From positions 20,699,146-20,763,145 of the forward strand of contig OY720348.1 of the NCBI GenBank assembly GCA_963082975.1: 64,000 nucleotides of DNA. The letters are read 5' to 3'. Numbering within the stretch: the stretch's first letter is position 1; each line of letters starts with the position of its first letter. Both the position numbers and the translations under genes were made by a program. This document shows, piece by piece, positions 24,797 through 36,597 of the stretch. This stretch comes from Labia minor. Its lineage: Eukaryota > Arthropoda > Insecta > Dermaptera > Spongiphoridae. The notes under the pieces are model-generated. The model made no database searches. It was not told the origin of the DNA and saw only the letters and a list, made by a program, of their open reading frames with translations.

Positions 24797-25060
24797 AAAC
24801 TATAGTATAGGGACCGCTCTAGAGGGTGGCAAACCAGGCATTTGCTCAGGGCGGCGAATAGAAAGGGTAGTATTTTGGTTATAAATATAATAAATTTTAA
24901 GAATATAGGGACGGCAATTTATTCTATTGCCGGTGGGCGGTGGCGACGTAAATGCTAGTGGGCTCTGAAATCCAAGTTTCACGTCATTTTGACTTTTTTG
25001 TCTGTTTTTTTTTTTGGGACACAACCACCTTAACTTTCTATTCCTCTCAACCAAAGCTCA
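24797..25060. mobile_element. Probable hAT-like transposon terminal fragment
   Basis: A GC-rich block (CGCTCTAGAGGGTGGCAAAC, then GCATTTGCTCAGGGCGGCG) in AT-rich surroundings resembles the ends of arthropod hAT-type repeats. An 84-codon minus-strand frame runs through it but has no domain I recognise. Neither a second end nor a target duplication could be found, so class and limits are uncertain. Confidence 0.35.
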
Positions 25061-25655
25061 CTTTGCTTTTAACTGATCACTCAATTTTTCTTTTTCAAAT
25101 TTTTTTCTACCATAATTAATGGTTATCAAACCCTCTTTAATAATATTACAATAAATTTTTTTTTTACATATTAGAATTTTACAATTTCAAATATTTTTTT
25201 TTAATATACATTTTTTAAATAATTTACTAATTTAGGGCTTAATATATTTCTTTCAGTATATTCAGATGTTAAACGTTGAAAACATATATCTGGGATATAC
25301 CATAAATTCAACTGCTTCAATATAACTTTTGATATATTTTTGTAATTAAAAAATTGTTTCGATTCTAATTTTATCAAATGAAATGGGAATTTCCTAGTCT
25401 TGTTTTGTCTTAGAAATAAAAATATGTCATACGAATTAAATTCCACCTGCCCGAGATCCTTTTGAACCTCAACGGTTTTACGTTCTGACTATATACAACC
25501 AAACTTTTCACCTCAATGAATTATAAATAAGAATTGAAATTTGATTTTTCATTAAATTTATTTTTACAAAAATTACATAAAAAGGGCTTTTGAATAAATT
25601 AATAAATGAGAATTGGAATTAATTTTATATTAAATTTTTTTTTACAAAAGTTATA

Positions 25656-27297
25656 CTAAAGTGTCTTTTCACATGAATGAATTAATAAATGTCTATTTAA
25701 ACTAGATGATTGAGTAAATTTCTGTTTACAAAAATTACATTCAAATGACTTTTCCCCAGAATGAATTAATAAATGAGATTTTAAATTACATTTTTTGTTA
25801 AATTTTTTTTTACAAAAATTACATTCAAATGACTTTTCCCCAGAATGAATTAATAAATGAGATTTTAAATTGAATCTCTTATTAAATTTTTTTTTACAAA
25901 AATTACATTCAAATTGCTCTTTCTCTGTATGATTTAATAAATGAGAATTTAAAGCAAATTTATGATTAAATTTCTTTTTACAAAATTTACACTCAAAGGG
26001 CATTTCCCCTGAATGAATTAAAAAATGTCTTTTTAAAGTAGATTTATCATTAAATTTCCTTTTACAAAAATCACATTCAAATGGCTTGTCCCCTGTATGA
26101 ATTAATAAATGAGATTTTAAAGTAGATGATCTAGTAAATTTCTTTTTACAAAAATTACATTCAAATGACTTTTCTCCTGAATGAATTAATAAATGAGATT
26201 TTAAAGTAGATGATCTAGTAAATTTCTTTTTACAAAAGTTACACTCAAAAGGCTTTTCACCTGAATGAATTATTAAATGTGTCTTTAAATGAGATGATTG
26301 AGTAAATTTCTCTTTACAAAATTTACATTCAAATGGCTTTTCTCCAGTATGAATTTTTTCTCCTGTATGAAGTAATAAATGAGATTTTAAAGTAGATGAT
26401 CTAGTAAATTTCTTTTTACAAAGGTTACACTCAAAAGGCTTTTCACCTGAATGAATTATTAAATGTGTCTTTAAATGAGATGATTGAGTAAATTTCTCTT
26501 TACAAAATTTACATTCAAATGGCTTTTCTCCAGTGTGAATTTTTTCTCCTGTATGAAGTAATAAATGAGATTTTAAAGTAGATGATCTAGTAAATTTCTC
26601 TTTACAAAATTTACATTCAAATGGCTTTTCTCCAGTGTGAATTTTTTCTCCTGTATGAAGTAATAAATGAGATTTTAAAGTAGATGATCTAGTAAATTTC
26701 TCTTTACAAAATTTACATTCAAATGGCTTTTCTCCAGTGTGAATTTTTTCTCCTGTATGAAGTAATAAATGAGATTTTAAAGTAGATGATCTAGTAAATT
26801 TCTCTTTACAAAATTTACATTCAAATGGCTTTTCTTCAGTATGAATTTTTAAATGTCTATTTAAAGTAGGTTTATAATTAAATTTCTTTTTACAAAAATT
26901 ACATTCAAAATTCCTTTTATGCAAATTAGTTGATTCAAGTCGTTCGCCATGATTGTTTTTCTTAGAATAATTATCTGTGTCCTTTTTGAGTTTTATTTTA
27001 TTTTTTAAAATTGAAAATATTTCTTTATCAATACATTTTTTCAAATGTTTAGATAAAAATTCCTTATTTATAAAATACGTAAGGCAATATCCACAAGAAA
27101 ATAATGGACCTAAAATAAAATTTCTTAGGTTATTATATTTTATTTTATATATAAAACTTATTTAAAATTCAACGGAAAATTCCCAAGAAGATTTAAAAAA
27201 ATAATTATAATGTAATAATTTAAATAAACAAACATAAAAATTTAATATTACCTACGTATACTGGATATTCCCTGTCTTCTTGTAAATTAAGATCCAT
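25656..27297 (-). CDS. C2H2 zinc-finger protein, 14 tandem fingers, 499 aa
   Basis: Exons are 27252-27297 (starts MDLNLQEDREYPVYV) and 25656-27109, with a GT-AG intron and 1500 bp in all. Residues ~16-47 contain a degenerate N-terminal finger (CGYC then HLKKC). Fourteen regular C2H2 fingers then follow to the C terminus, nearly all FECxFCKxKFxxxxxLxxHLxxH. The family normally binds DNA through such arrays, as a nuclear transcription regulator; targets cannot be inferred. Fingers 2-4 are nearly identical. Fingers 2, 3, 4 and 6 are followed by an over-long linker, TGEKIHTGEKP, in which the usual TGEKP linker is partly doubled. That points to recent tandem duplication of a 34-codon unit. No KRAB, BTB or ZAD domain is visible; the short N-terminal exon is too small for one. 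No orthologue can be named. The upstream start is supported by the phase match with the long exon. Confidence 0.85.
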
Positions 27298-28649
27298 TTT
27301 GAATTGATTAATTTATATTATCAATAATGTCAATAATAAATTATAAAAAAGTTAAAAACTACCCCACACAGACTATCTCACAGACTATCTTTAAGATGCA
27401 CCCACTCCGGGTTAAATTTTGAAGCAAAGTTTTAGAACATCGCGCCACCTGGTACCATAACTCATATACTAATTTTATAAAAAAGCGGGCTTGTGTGTGT
27501 TTTTTTTTCTTTTTTTTTATGAAGGAATATTGTGTGTGAATGTTGGGAATTAAAAAACTGTAGAAAATTTTCTGTTAAATGAAAAATTATCTATTTGGAG
27601 ATAAATATTGGTTTAATTTCCAAATAAATTATTTTTTCATTAAACTGAAAATTTTCTACAATCTTTTTATGTAATTAACATATCAAAAAGAAACGCATAA
27701 TTTTTTATGTATATCAACAATATATATTTGAAAATTAATAAAAATTATAAAATTATATTTACAAATTATGTGGTGATCTCACTATTAAACATATCTTATT
27801 TACATATTGTTTTTTTCATATATTGTATTAAATTTTTCTCTTGTCAGAAAATTTGACAATTTTTGAACAGACCTGGACACGCAATGTAATTTTCTGAAAT
27901 GGCGTTTTGCGCTATCTGTAGTTGCTAAATCTTAAAAAAATTTTTAAAAAAAGGGGTGGCACGTATTTTAAATTTATTTTTATTTAGAAGGAATATTGAG
28001 AAATAAAAATTGTAGAATTTTTGCACGTTTTTTAAATTTATTTTTATTTAGAAGGAATATTGGGAATTAAAAATTGTAGAATTTTCAGTTAAGTGTAAAA
28101 TAATTTATTTGCAGATAAAACTGACATTTCAGCAATCAATTATGCTTATCTCAGATTATTGCCAAAATGTTGGTTTTATATCCAAATAAATGATTTTTCA
28201 CTTAACTGAAAATTCTACATACTTTTATGTATTTACATATCTAAAAGAAACAAATAATGTTTTATGTAATATACAATATTTATTTGAAAATAAATTAAAA
28301 TTACAAAATACTATTTACAAATTATGTTATGAGTAAAGACTAGTAAACACATCTTTTTCACATATATGTTTGTTACACATTGTATTTAATTTTTTACTTT
28401 GCTTTGTAAATTTTACACTCATTTTTGATGAGATGGGAATAAATAAATATTTAGATATGAAAACAACCAATAACTCATGGGAAATGGGAGGTTTAGTGGA
28501 AACAGAGGGAAAAAACAAAACGAATGGAATGGGTAGAAATACCAAACCATCAACTTGACAATTCATCAATGGAAACAAAACAGATATTTAAATAATAATA
28601 ATAATCGAAAATTTTCGTGATCGCAATACTATCTCTGGCAAAATAGTAA
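27298..28649. repeat. Intergenic stretch with a ~320-345-bp direct duplication
   Basis: Sequence from about 27521-27840 is repeated, diverged, at about 28051-28396 (both start GAAGGAATATTG). A further short copy of the start lies at 27987. Each copy contains an internal inverted pair (GTAGAATTTTCAGTTAAGTG against CACTTAACTGAAAATTCTAC in copy 2). So each is probably an old inverted-repeat element in tandem. Short open frames here are shadows of low-complexity sequence. A fragment of repeat R1 lies at 28606-28650. Confidence 0.6.
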
Positions 28650-29334
28650 TAAATCTATAAGTGTAATTTTCTATCTCTAGAAACTTTTAGAAATAACTTT
28701 AACAGCGAGGTTCACTTGGAATTGGATTGCAATGAGGAATTAAATTATTTTATAACTGAAAAAATTAAAGATTTTACTATTCTTTCTGTAATGAGCAGAG
28801 ATATCATAGTAAATCCTAATAAAATCTCACTACGACAACCTTGGTTTGATATAGATTGTAGATCTATTAAATTAAAATTAATAAAATGTTTAAAACAGTA
28901 TAGAGATAGACCTATGCCATCCGATAACATATTATTAACGAGGTATTTAGACCAAAAAAGACATAGAAACATTTTGAAATTTTAAAAAAACGATTACTTT
29001 TTGAAACTAATAATTAAAATTTCAAACGCAAATAACCCTGATGAATTCTGTGGATCCTTGAGGCGTATGAGGAGGGCGAAAAGAGAGACCGACTCTATAG
29101 ATATTGGAAAATCACTTATAAGACCTCGCCATTTTTTTCACTATACGCTTTCTTTCTGAGAGGGACTTTTCATATAATTTTAGATAAACTTGACCGAATT
29201 AGAATTAGTACTTAAAAACTTTAAAAAAATTAAGGCTCCGCGAATTTAGACGGTATTCCATAAGAATTTTTTAAATACTTACCAGCTTCAGGAAAACATA
29301 TTCTATTGAAATTGTTCAATAGCTTTACATAATA

Positions 29335-29980
29335 AGTTGACCTGTGGCCAGGTCCGAACCGACCGACGGTTTGAAATAAATTAATTTCCAGCTACAGAAA
29401 CAATTTCAAATAATTTTAATATATCTATTAATGTAATAAAAAACAGATATGGATATAACATAAATATTTTTAATTTTATTTTATTTATAATATATAGCTG
29501 AAGTAGCCGGCGTTGCCGGCGTTACCCGAGGCTGTGACGTCATGAAGGGCTGGGTGACGTCATATAATTTTAAATTAAATAAAAACTAATGAAGATGATT
29601 TTTCCCGAGGATAAAACCAATACATTCGTGGTGATATGTAAAAAAATCTCCTTATGTGAAATTTGGTGCGAAAATAACCCTTCCCTTCTTATCGTCGATC
29701 GCTAATACTACCACTTCCGGTTTCCGGATTTGCACCAAAAGTTGATCAATTCATCCCACTGATGCATTAAGTAAATATACCAAATTTCATCAAAATCCGT
29801 TAAGCCGTTCAGGCTGTACACATCTATACGGACGGACAGACGGACGGACAGACGGACAGACATCATGCTAAAAATACTTTTTTCTGTTAAGAAAATGCAT
29901 GATTCGTGGAGATATGTAAAAATCTCCACATGTGAAATTTGGTGTGAAAACAATACCTCCCTTACTATCGTCGGTCGGTA
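29335..29980 (+). mobile_element. Dispersed repeat R2, HINE/Helentron-like, copy 1 (inside the LINE)
   Basis: This ~646-bp unit is nearly identical to 41700-42329; its 3' part recurs at 45321-45590 and its 5' end at 39514-39562. Perfect 11-bp sub-terminal inverted repeats are present: ACCGACCGACG at 29358-29368 and CGTCGGTCGGT at 29969-29979. A GGACGGACAGAC microsatellite lies near 29830-29860, expanded relative to the 41.7-kb copy. The plan matches repeat R1 (sub-terminal inverted repeats plus microsatellite in the last third), although the sequences differ. The LINE coding pieces resume after it, so it inserted into the LINE. Confidence 0.75.
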
Positions 29981-30371
29981 AAAAGGGGATCTCAATCTCT
30001 CTAATTAATTATAGAAATATATCACTCATCAATTGTATTGCAAAAGGGTTTCCACAAATACTTTTCAATAGAATGATTATTTAGGCGGATACCTTTTGAA
30101 TGTGAAGACAACCTCTTCATTTTATATAGTGTTATAAATAACCACCTAAGAATCAAGTGTCAGAAATTATACTGCGCTTTCATAGATTTTAAAACTGCCT
30201 TTAACACGATCGACCACTTTCTATTTTGGGAATAACTTTACAAACACGGCTGACCAATTAAAATAATTAAAATTATAAAGATCTTATACGATCAGGACAA
30301 ATACTAGAAAAAAACGGTATAAAATTTAACCCTATAAAAATATCAAAGGAGGTGCTTCAGGGGGACACCAT

Positions 30372-30956
30372 AAGGTGACCAGACGTCCCGCTTTTGGCGG
30401 GACAGTCCCGATTTTTCACAATCTGTCTCGCGACCAGCGACGTTTTTCAAAAGTCCCGACTTTTAGAATTAAGTTAAATTTTATATTTATGAAAATCATT
30501 GTTTTGCGTTCTAAGAATCCTACGGGTTACGAAAAATCAAAATTAAATGTTGAAACTTTGAAAGCCAATTTATGTGTCAAATATAATTTGACAAATTCTT
30601 GTGAAGATTTTTACAATATTTTAAAAAATGACATCAATCTACTGAAACAAATTCACTCAAATAAAAAATATGTCAAGGAATAAAATATTATACATTTTTT
30701 TATAATTATAAATTGTACTTATGTTAAAAATAAAAAAATATTACGATATTGTTTTTATTCAGTATGAAAATTTTTGTTGATAACCCCCCCCCCCCCACCT
30801 TCTTCAGAAAAAAAAATGAATAAAATGAATTTAAAAATAAAAAAATATTTCGATATTGTTTTTATTCAATATGAAAATTTTTGTTGATAACCCCCCCCCC
30901 CCCCCCACCTCCTTCAGAGTTGTCCCGCTTTGCCCATCTAAAAATCTGGTCACCTT
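30372..30956 (+). mobile_element. Internally deleted hAT transposon inside the LINE
   Basis: The ends are AAGGTGACCAGA and TCTGGTCACCTT (12-bp inverted repeats), followed inside by GTCCCGC-type sequence at both ends. An open frame ending near 30683 keeps the hAT C-terminal tail (KLNVETLKANLCVKYNLTNS, then DFYNILKND); the rest of the transposase is lost. A ~65-base segment with a poly-C run is duplicated at about 30739-30798 and 30845-30908. The LINE reading frame GDT-SPLVFS is split exactly at this element. The 8-bp target duplication is only partly preserved (ACCAT on both sides). Confidence 0.85.
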
Positions 30957-31085
30957 AACCATGAGCCCTCTTGTGTTTTCCATCTTTTTGGCAGATTTCG
31001 AGGATTTCATGGAGGGTAACGGGGTGAGCGGAGTTAGTGTCGATAGCATTCACGAGGCAAACTTGAATGGGAGGGATAATCAATT

Positions 31086-31744
31086 TAAATAAAATAAACT
31101 ATATAATATATACATTTAATATAACACAATTTTTTTAGTTTGTGATAATTGGAAAATTTCCAAAAATCTTTGTTGGGAAACACTTTTTTTGGTGTTTGTT
31201 TATAAATATATTTTTAAATAACATTGATTATAATAAATATAATAATATTTTACAAATATATCTCTAAGAATCGTTATTTTTTCAAACACAAGACAGTTTT
31301 TGTTAAGATTCATTTTTTCATAATATTATTTAGTTAGTAGTTATCATTGTAAGAATCTACAGGAATTATTATGAGCTATCTACTCTCGATATTCTAAGAT
31401 AAAATTTTACTATTAATTATAAAAAAAAAATCATTATTTTTATTAGGATACATATCAACAGTCAAATGAATTATTTAACCCTTTAATTGCAATGGTATAA
31501 GTAAAAGAGATTTTTTATTCTCTCTAAAATTTCTATATATTTTATCTGAATAGTTAGTATAAACAAAATAAATGTGAAAAAAATTGTGTGGGTCGGTATT
31601 TTTTAAATACTAAATACAAGTACTAAGTAAATGAAATAAAGGATAATAAAAAAAAGATGATGAAAATTTATGTGTCTTATATTTACACAGGTACTCTCCT
31701 CTTACGACGGTGTTAGTTGTCCTATATTTAATGGGAGGAGAGAT
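31086..31744. other. AT-rich intergenic sequence, nothing recognised
   Basis: No gene, repeat family or structured element was recognised in this stretch. Confidence 0.5.
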
Positions 31745-32090
31745 AAAAAAAATTATATTTCTTTATTTTTATAAGCATATTAAAACAAAACATATGAATC
31801 AATGAAAGAGCAACATGTGGATGATGTTTTGGAAAGTTTGTTTGGAATCAAAAAAAGAATCTATTGGTAAAATTTTATCAAAATCCATCATACATACGTT
31901 AAACTGAACAATTACCTTCTGGTTGAAAAGATGATAATTGCTTGGTGCCATATCTGGATTATATGGTGCGATATAATCTTCCATCCAAGCCCTCAGAGTT
32001 TCTGGTGCCTCGTTGGGCGTAATGTTAATGGATCACAATACCCTTCTAAATTCACATGAATATCTTCACCTAAACACAAAACGATGTTGA
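31745..32090 (-). mobile_element. Mariner/Tc1 transposase remnant
   Basis: The minus strand reads YNPDMAPSNYHLFNQK, matching the YSPDLAPSDYHLF block of mariner transposases. Just upstream is LR...GW (GLDGRLYRTI region), as in KLRELGW. Only the C-terminal part is left and it is frame-broken. Ends were not found, so limits are approximate. Confidence 0.7.
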
Positions 32091-33504
32091 TAATAAAAAT
32101 AGAAAAGAATATATTTACTATCTATGTAATTAAAAGAAATGGCTAGCAGACTTTTTGAGAATCTCGGTTACATCTATCTATATAGTGTTTATATACATAT
32201 ATATGTGGGCAAATTAGACTTAGCGAGACATTCTTTTAAATAAAAGTAAAATCTTAATTAACTATCAAATTATAAATTAGAATATGATATAAATGATTAC
32301 ACTAGTCTTCTTTCTTTTTGAAAGATAAATATTTTAGAATAATAAACTAATATATTAATTAATCTTCTAATATCTATATATATATATATATATAAAAGTA
32401 AATATACAAATATAGTTGGATCGATTCTTTGTTAAATTAAATTTAGGGTGTGGTCGAATTTTGTTCATTCTCATCTCACCTTTTCATTGATTCAGTCTAC
32501 TTCGTTTGTATGAAAATGCTTTTAGAGAAGGTAATTTAAACTTAATCATTTTTAAAATCTTTACAAATGAATAATTTTTTCTCAAAAAAAAAAAAAAAAA
32601 TAAAAAAAATAAAAATAAATAAATAAAATAAAAATATATATTTAAATAATAACTTATAATAAAAATAAATAAATAAAATACATATTTCATTATTAAAAAA
32701 ATATTTTGATTTCTAAAACCAATTTTTAATGTTATAAATCCCTTATTTATAAGATCCACACGCACACTCCCTCTCTTTCTTTCGCTTTGTTTCTTCCTAT
32801 AATACCTTCACAATTACACTACCTTCCTGTAACGTTTCCGGTACAACTTAATAATAGTTTAAATTTGTATGTTTTCTTTTTCAATTTTCTATTTGTATTT
32901 TTTCATTCTTTAAAAGTATTGAATCTAACACACATTATTAATATGTAAAGAATTTTTAAAATTTCTTATACATGAAGCGATAATATTATTATCATATTCA
33001 TTTTCAAAAATTGTTGATATCAAAGCAAAAAGTAAAAATAGTTTCTTTTAATTAAATCAAATAAAATTTTCTGTAATAAGAACGTTTGTATTTTTTCTAC
33101 ATTTCGAATGATCCTGTACACTTGTACATATATAAACATGTAACTTAAAATATATTTTTCAATTATTTAATAAATAATTTTACATAATATTTCATTTCAA
33201 AATTTATCAAATACAAAAATTATATTTAATTTGAAGAATAAAAAAAATAAAATTTTTTTTTTTAAATTTTAAAAATATTAAATTATTTTAAATGGCATTT
33301 ACATGAGAGATTTATTTTTTTTTTTTTTTGAATGTAGAAATTTCTAAGCTTTATTTATAAAAAAAACTATGATAACTACATAATTTATTAAATTTATTTT
33401 TTTTTTAATTTAATTTCAATTTTTTTTAATTATTTATAATAAATAACATATAGATATTTAATATTTTATATAAATTTAATAAAACAATTTCTTTTTGTTT
33501 GCAG
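32091..33504. other. AT-rich sequence upstream of the TMIE exons
   Basis: Mostly A/T homopolymer and TA microsatellite (near 32380-32395, 32580-32640). The first exon(s) of TMIE, with start codon and signal peptide, should lie here or further left, but no convincing candidate was found. Confidence 0.4.
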
Positions 33505-33961
33505 ACAATTTGTAAAATTTATAATGAAAGTGGTACTATAGAAGATATTAACACAGAAGATTTTCTGGAAAAAGAGACTTATGGAGGTTTTCGAGTTTGG
33601 CAAATTTTATTCCTTTCCTTGGGTGGCATTTTAGGGTTTGGTAATTATCTTTCGTTTATTTTTAATTATATTCAACAAATTTATATAATTATTTAATTTG
33701 TTTGCAGTTATTATGCTCTGTTGTTGTGTGCGATTTCGGATTCCTAGAACCAAACAGGAGATTGAGACAGAATTTATACGAACTCAATTAACACGAAAAT
33801 TCAGTAAACATTTACGTGCAATTGAGAAACGAAAAGAAGGGATTATATTCGAAACAGAATTAAAACAGGCTTTTCAATTGGACCGGGACTTGCAAGAGAT
33901 TAGTTCTGTAAAGGAGGTGGATTCTCAAATTGGACCTTCTTTTGACCCAATCGACTTTTAA
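33505..33961 (+). CDS. TMIE: TMIE homologue (transmembrane inner ear), last two exons
   Basis: TMIE is a small membrane subunit of the TMC mechanotransduction channel complex in vertebrate hair cells and in nematodes. Exons are 33505-33640 and 33708-33961 with a GT-AG intron and phase 1 join, giving 129 residues before the stop. An acidic stretch precedes WQILFLSLGGILGF + VIMLCCCV, a single transmembrane helix. Directly after it come the family's cytoplasmic motif CCCVRFRIPRTKQEIE (human CCVFNCRVPRTRKEIE) and a basic, helical region. The lysine-rich tail of vertebrate TMIE is replaced here by an acidic end, DSQIGPSFDPIDF. The first visible exon begins at a splice acceptor, so the start codon and signal peptide lie upstream and were not located. 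Identification rests on the membrane-to-IPRT block and topology. Confidence 0.82.
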
Positions 33962-34381
33962 GTTCTCTCTTTCATATTATATATATATATATATATAAAG
34001 ATGTTATGATTTCAATTGTGATTGTCTGTTTTAGATTTCTATACCTTCAAATTAACAAATTTTTTCCAAATCTGAAAAATTAATAATAAAAATTCTATTT
34101 ATTTGATCATTTTCATGCATATAATAAATAAATAAGACCGAAAGTTATTAATTATATTGAAAAAATAAATTTCAAAATTATTAATTTTTTCTATTAATCT
34201 ATCTATCTCTGTGACTCTACGGAACTCGAAAGTTTTTGGCCGCAGCAACCACACCCCTCCAAGTATTCCTATTCTGAGCCATATCCCCCCCAGTCCCTAT
34301 CCTCTCCCATCTCATCCCAATTAAATTAAATTTTTCTATTAATAAAAATATTAATATTTGAGTATAGTATAGTTAAGCATA
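33962..34381. other. 3' flank of TMIE with TA microsatellite
   Basis: A TA run lies at about 33978-33998. AATAAA-like signals at about 34085 and 34125-34133 are candidates for TMIE polyadenylation. A GC-richer block at 34205-34315 (CTCTACGGAACTCGAAAG) looks like a repeat fragment, not identified. Confidence 0.4.
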
Positions 34382-34710
34382 CAGTCGTTGGCCCCCTTAA
34401 GCAATTCCTAGCAGTTTTTTTGCATATCTGGGCAAATTGCAGAACAATCTGTGTCAAATTAGGTTTGCAAAACATAGTTACTATGAGCATTTTGATAAAT
34501 AAAAAAAAACATTTTCTCATGACATTTTCAATAAGCATACAAAAATCCTAAAAAATACAGTTAATGGCCTAGGTATTCTATAGTGATTATACAAACATAC
34601 AACAAACGATTATATAACCATAGTTAATAGCGCAATTTTTAAAATAAAAATCTCTTATTATTTGTGCTTTAGTGATAGGGGGCCAATGACTGCCTCGGGG
34701 CCAACGACAG
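34382..34710. mobile_element. Inverted-repeat MITE with TA flanks (Tc1/mariner-like)
   Basis: The 329-bp element begins CAGTCGTTGGCCCC and ends with the near-complement GGGGCCAACGACAG. TA directly flanks both ends. A related internal GGGGGCCAATGACTG lies close to the right end. TA duplication fits the Tc1/mariner group. No coding capacity. Confidence 0.7.
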
Positions 34711-34828
34711 TATACTTTACCCTATTACAGTAAAAGTGATAAATCTGTGATTATGTATAATCACCGGTGATTTTACATAATCACCACTGAATTTGGTAAA
34801 TATGGTAAATTATTTCATATTTATACCG

Positions 34829-35670
34829 GTGAGTTTAACAACTCGAAATGGGGAATGTGATAAAAGTTCCTTATTTTACAAAGATTCGTAAATGTAAAAA
34901 ATCAGGTAAGCTTTGAAATTCTAAATGTCATAATAGTCTAATATGCTTAAATAAGTAAACTTAAAATATTTAGTACTTTTTTTTAGTAATATTTAACTTA
35001 ATTTGAATTTTTTTTTTCCTCTAAAAAACCTCCTCAACCTTTTTGGACCAAACGTCCACTTTGTAAGGCCGGCTCCATTTTAACACTTGGTGATACAGAG
35101 CCATATTGAAAAATCGAGTTTCAGAACCTGATCGCAAAATCATCTTACCTTTTTTTTTAGAAAAAAAATGAAAATGATTTCACCCACCAAAAATAACTAT
35201 TGCCCCTCCCCCCCTCCCCTAAAGCGTATAGTCAAATAATCGCCCACTTTAAGATGTCGATCGCCCAGGTTGAGAATCACTACTCTAAAATATTGGCTTA
35301 TTTTGTTTTTTTATGTGCAACTGTTATGTATAACCTCATGTAAATTGCATTTTTTTTTATTTCAGAAAACCTGTCAGGCCCTTATTCAAATTCTGATTAG
35401 GCTAAATAAGTGTATATGACCTAAAATAACCATTTATTGACTTTTTAATTGTAAAATATATATAATGTTGTAATTCGTGATGTAATTTTCCTATATCCAA
35501 ACCGAACCGAAAAAACCGTAGAGTGGGGTGTTGGCTAAAAGTAATATATATACAATGTATATAAGATATTCCGTTTTTATAATTAGCGCAAACTGAAAGA
35601 ATTTTCGTAAAATAAGAAACTTTTATCACATTCCCCATTACGAGTTGGGGACTTTATAAACTAACGGTAA
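34829..35670. mobile_element. ~840-bp inverted-repeat element with a nested hAT-like MITE
   Basis: ATGGGGAATGTGATAAAAGT near the left end (about 34848) is matched in reverse complement near 35610-35635, and the similarity extends outward to ACCGGTGAGTTTA against TAAACTAACGGT. Terminal repeats are about 60-70 bp and imperfect. Inside, about 35029-35283 has CTCAACCTTTTTGGACC at one end and GGTTGAGAATCACTA at the other, typical of small hAT elements, so it looks like a later insertion. No coding capacity was recognised. Superfamily of the outer element is undetermined. Confidence 0.6.
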
Positions 35671-36299
35671 TATATATATATATATATATTAAGTGCAAAG
35701 ATATTTTTATTGATTATATAAAAATTAAAATATGATTTTTTAGACAAATCATCTGAATGATATAAATGATATATAAGGAGTTGTTTTAAATTTTTGTCAT
35801 TTTAAAATTGGGTAAATATTTAAAAATTTTATTAAAAATCCAATCGATTGTATTCTATTATAATTTATTAAAATGTTTCTTTTATTATTTATTATGTTTA
35901 ATAAATTCTCCTTTTTTGATGTAATATTAATAAACAATAATATTAAATTGTTTAAAAATTAGAATATTTTAATTTATTTAAATTTAAACACACGTAATCA
36001 ATCATATGCAAATAAAATAGAAAATTTTGAAAATCAACTTGCTATTAAATTCAGAATATGAGTTCAATTATAATACTTTAAAATTTTAATATTTAATTAT
36101 AATATTAAAGTATTATTTGATTATTATTATTTTTCAAGCTACATGGTTGAGGTGAACTAAACTGATGAATTCAACTTCCAATTATAATTTTTTCTAATCA
36201 AATCGGACAACATTAGATCAAATCTAATATCGCTAAGAACATTCAATATTTCTATGCTCACAATCAGTTTAAATTAAATCGTATTTAAATAAAAAAAAA

Positions 36300-36476
36300 T
36301 CAAATTATTTACATCCAAAAACGGTTTACCTTTTTTTTATAAAGTCGGAAAAGCTTAAGGGCCTAGTCCCAACAACGTTTTATCTTTTTTATTAGCACCA
36401 AGTTGAAAAAATTTAGAAAAAAAGTCGGAAATGTTTAAGAGCCTCATAATCTCGCGGCACAGTATTTGAGTATCAC
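36300..36476. mobile_element. hAT-like MITE fragment
   Basis: The right end reads CATAATCTCGCGGCACAGTA then TTTGAGTATCACTG, the usual terminal sequence of small hAT elements (CAGTGATACTCAAA in reverse). The left end could not be found. Confidence 0.5.
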
Positions 36477-36597
36477 TGATCTATAGGTTTCCCTAAATTT
36501 TATTATAATCAAAATTATTCAATAAACAATAATTGATAATAAATAACGAATATCAAAATAAATATTAAGGAATATTATAATCCAATATAATTTATAC

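Larger units (their letters stand above)
28650..31085 (+). mobile_element. Decayed LINE with two elements inserted in it
   Basis: Plus-strand pieces in order are as follows. 28716-28985 gives the endonuclease-RT linker type sequence LRQPWFDIDCRSIKLKL. About 29020-29100 gives NPDEFCGSLRRMRRAKRE. About 29230-29330 gives an RT start resembling KAPG...IPYEFFKYLP. About 30000-30371 gives CAFIDFKTAFNT-like and KEVLQGDT. 30957-31040 gives SPLVFSIFLADFEDFMEGN. These follow the order of a non-LTR reverse transcriptase. Dispersed repeat R2 (29335-29980) and a hAT (30372-30956) interrupt it. Stops and frame changes are scattered, and the YADD region and 3' end are absent. The clade cannot be named with confidence. 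Confidence 0.75.

Noticed and set aside
25201-25446. 81-codon minus-strand frame (FNSYDIFLFLRQNKTRKFPF)
   Set aside because: No domain recognised and no supporting exon phase with the neighbouring zinc-finger gene; possibly a relic but not supportable as a gene.
31799-31984. Independent small gene
   Set aside because: The YNPDMAPSNYHLF block marks it as a mariner remnant.
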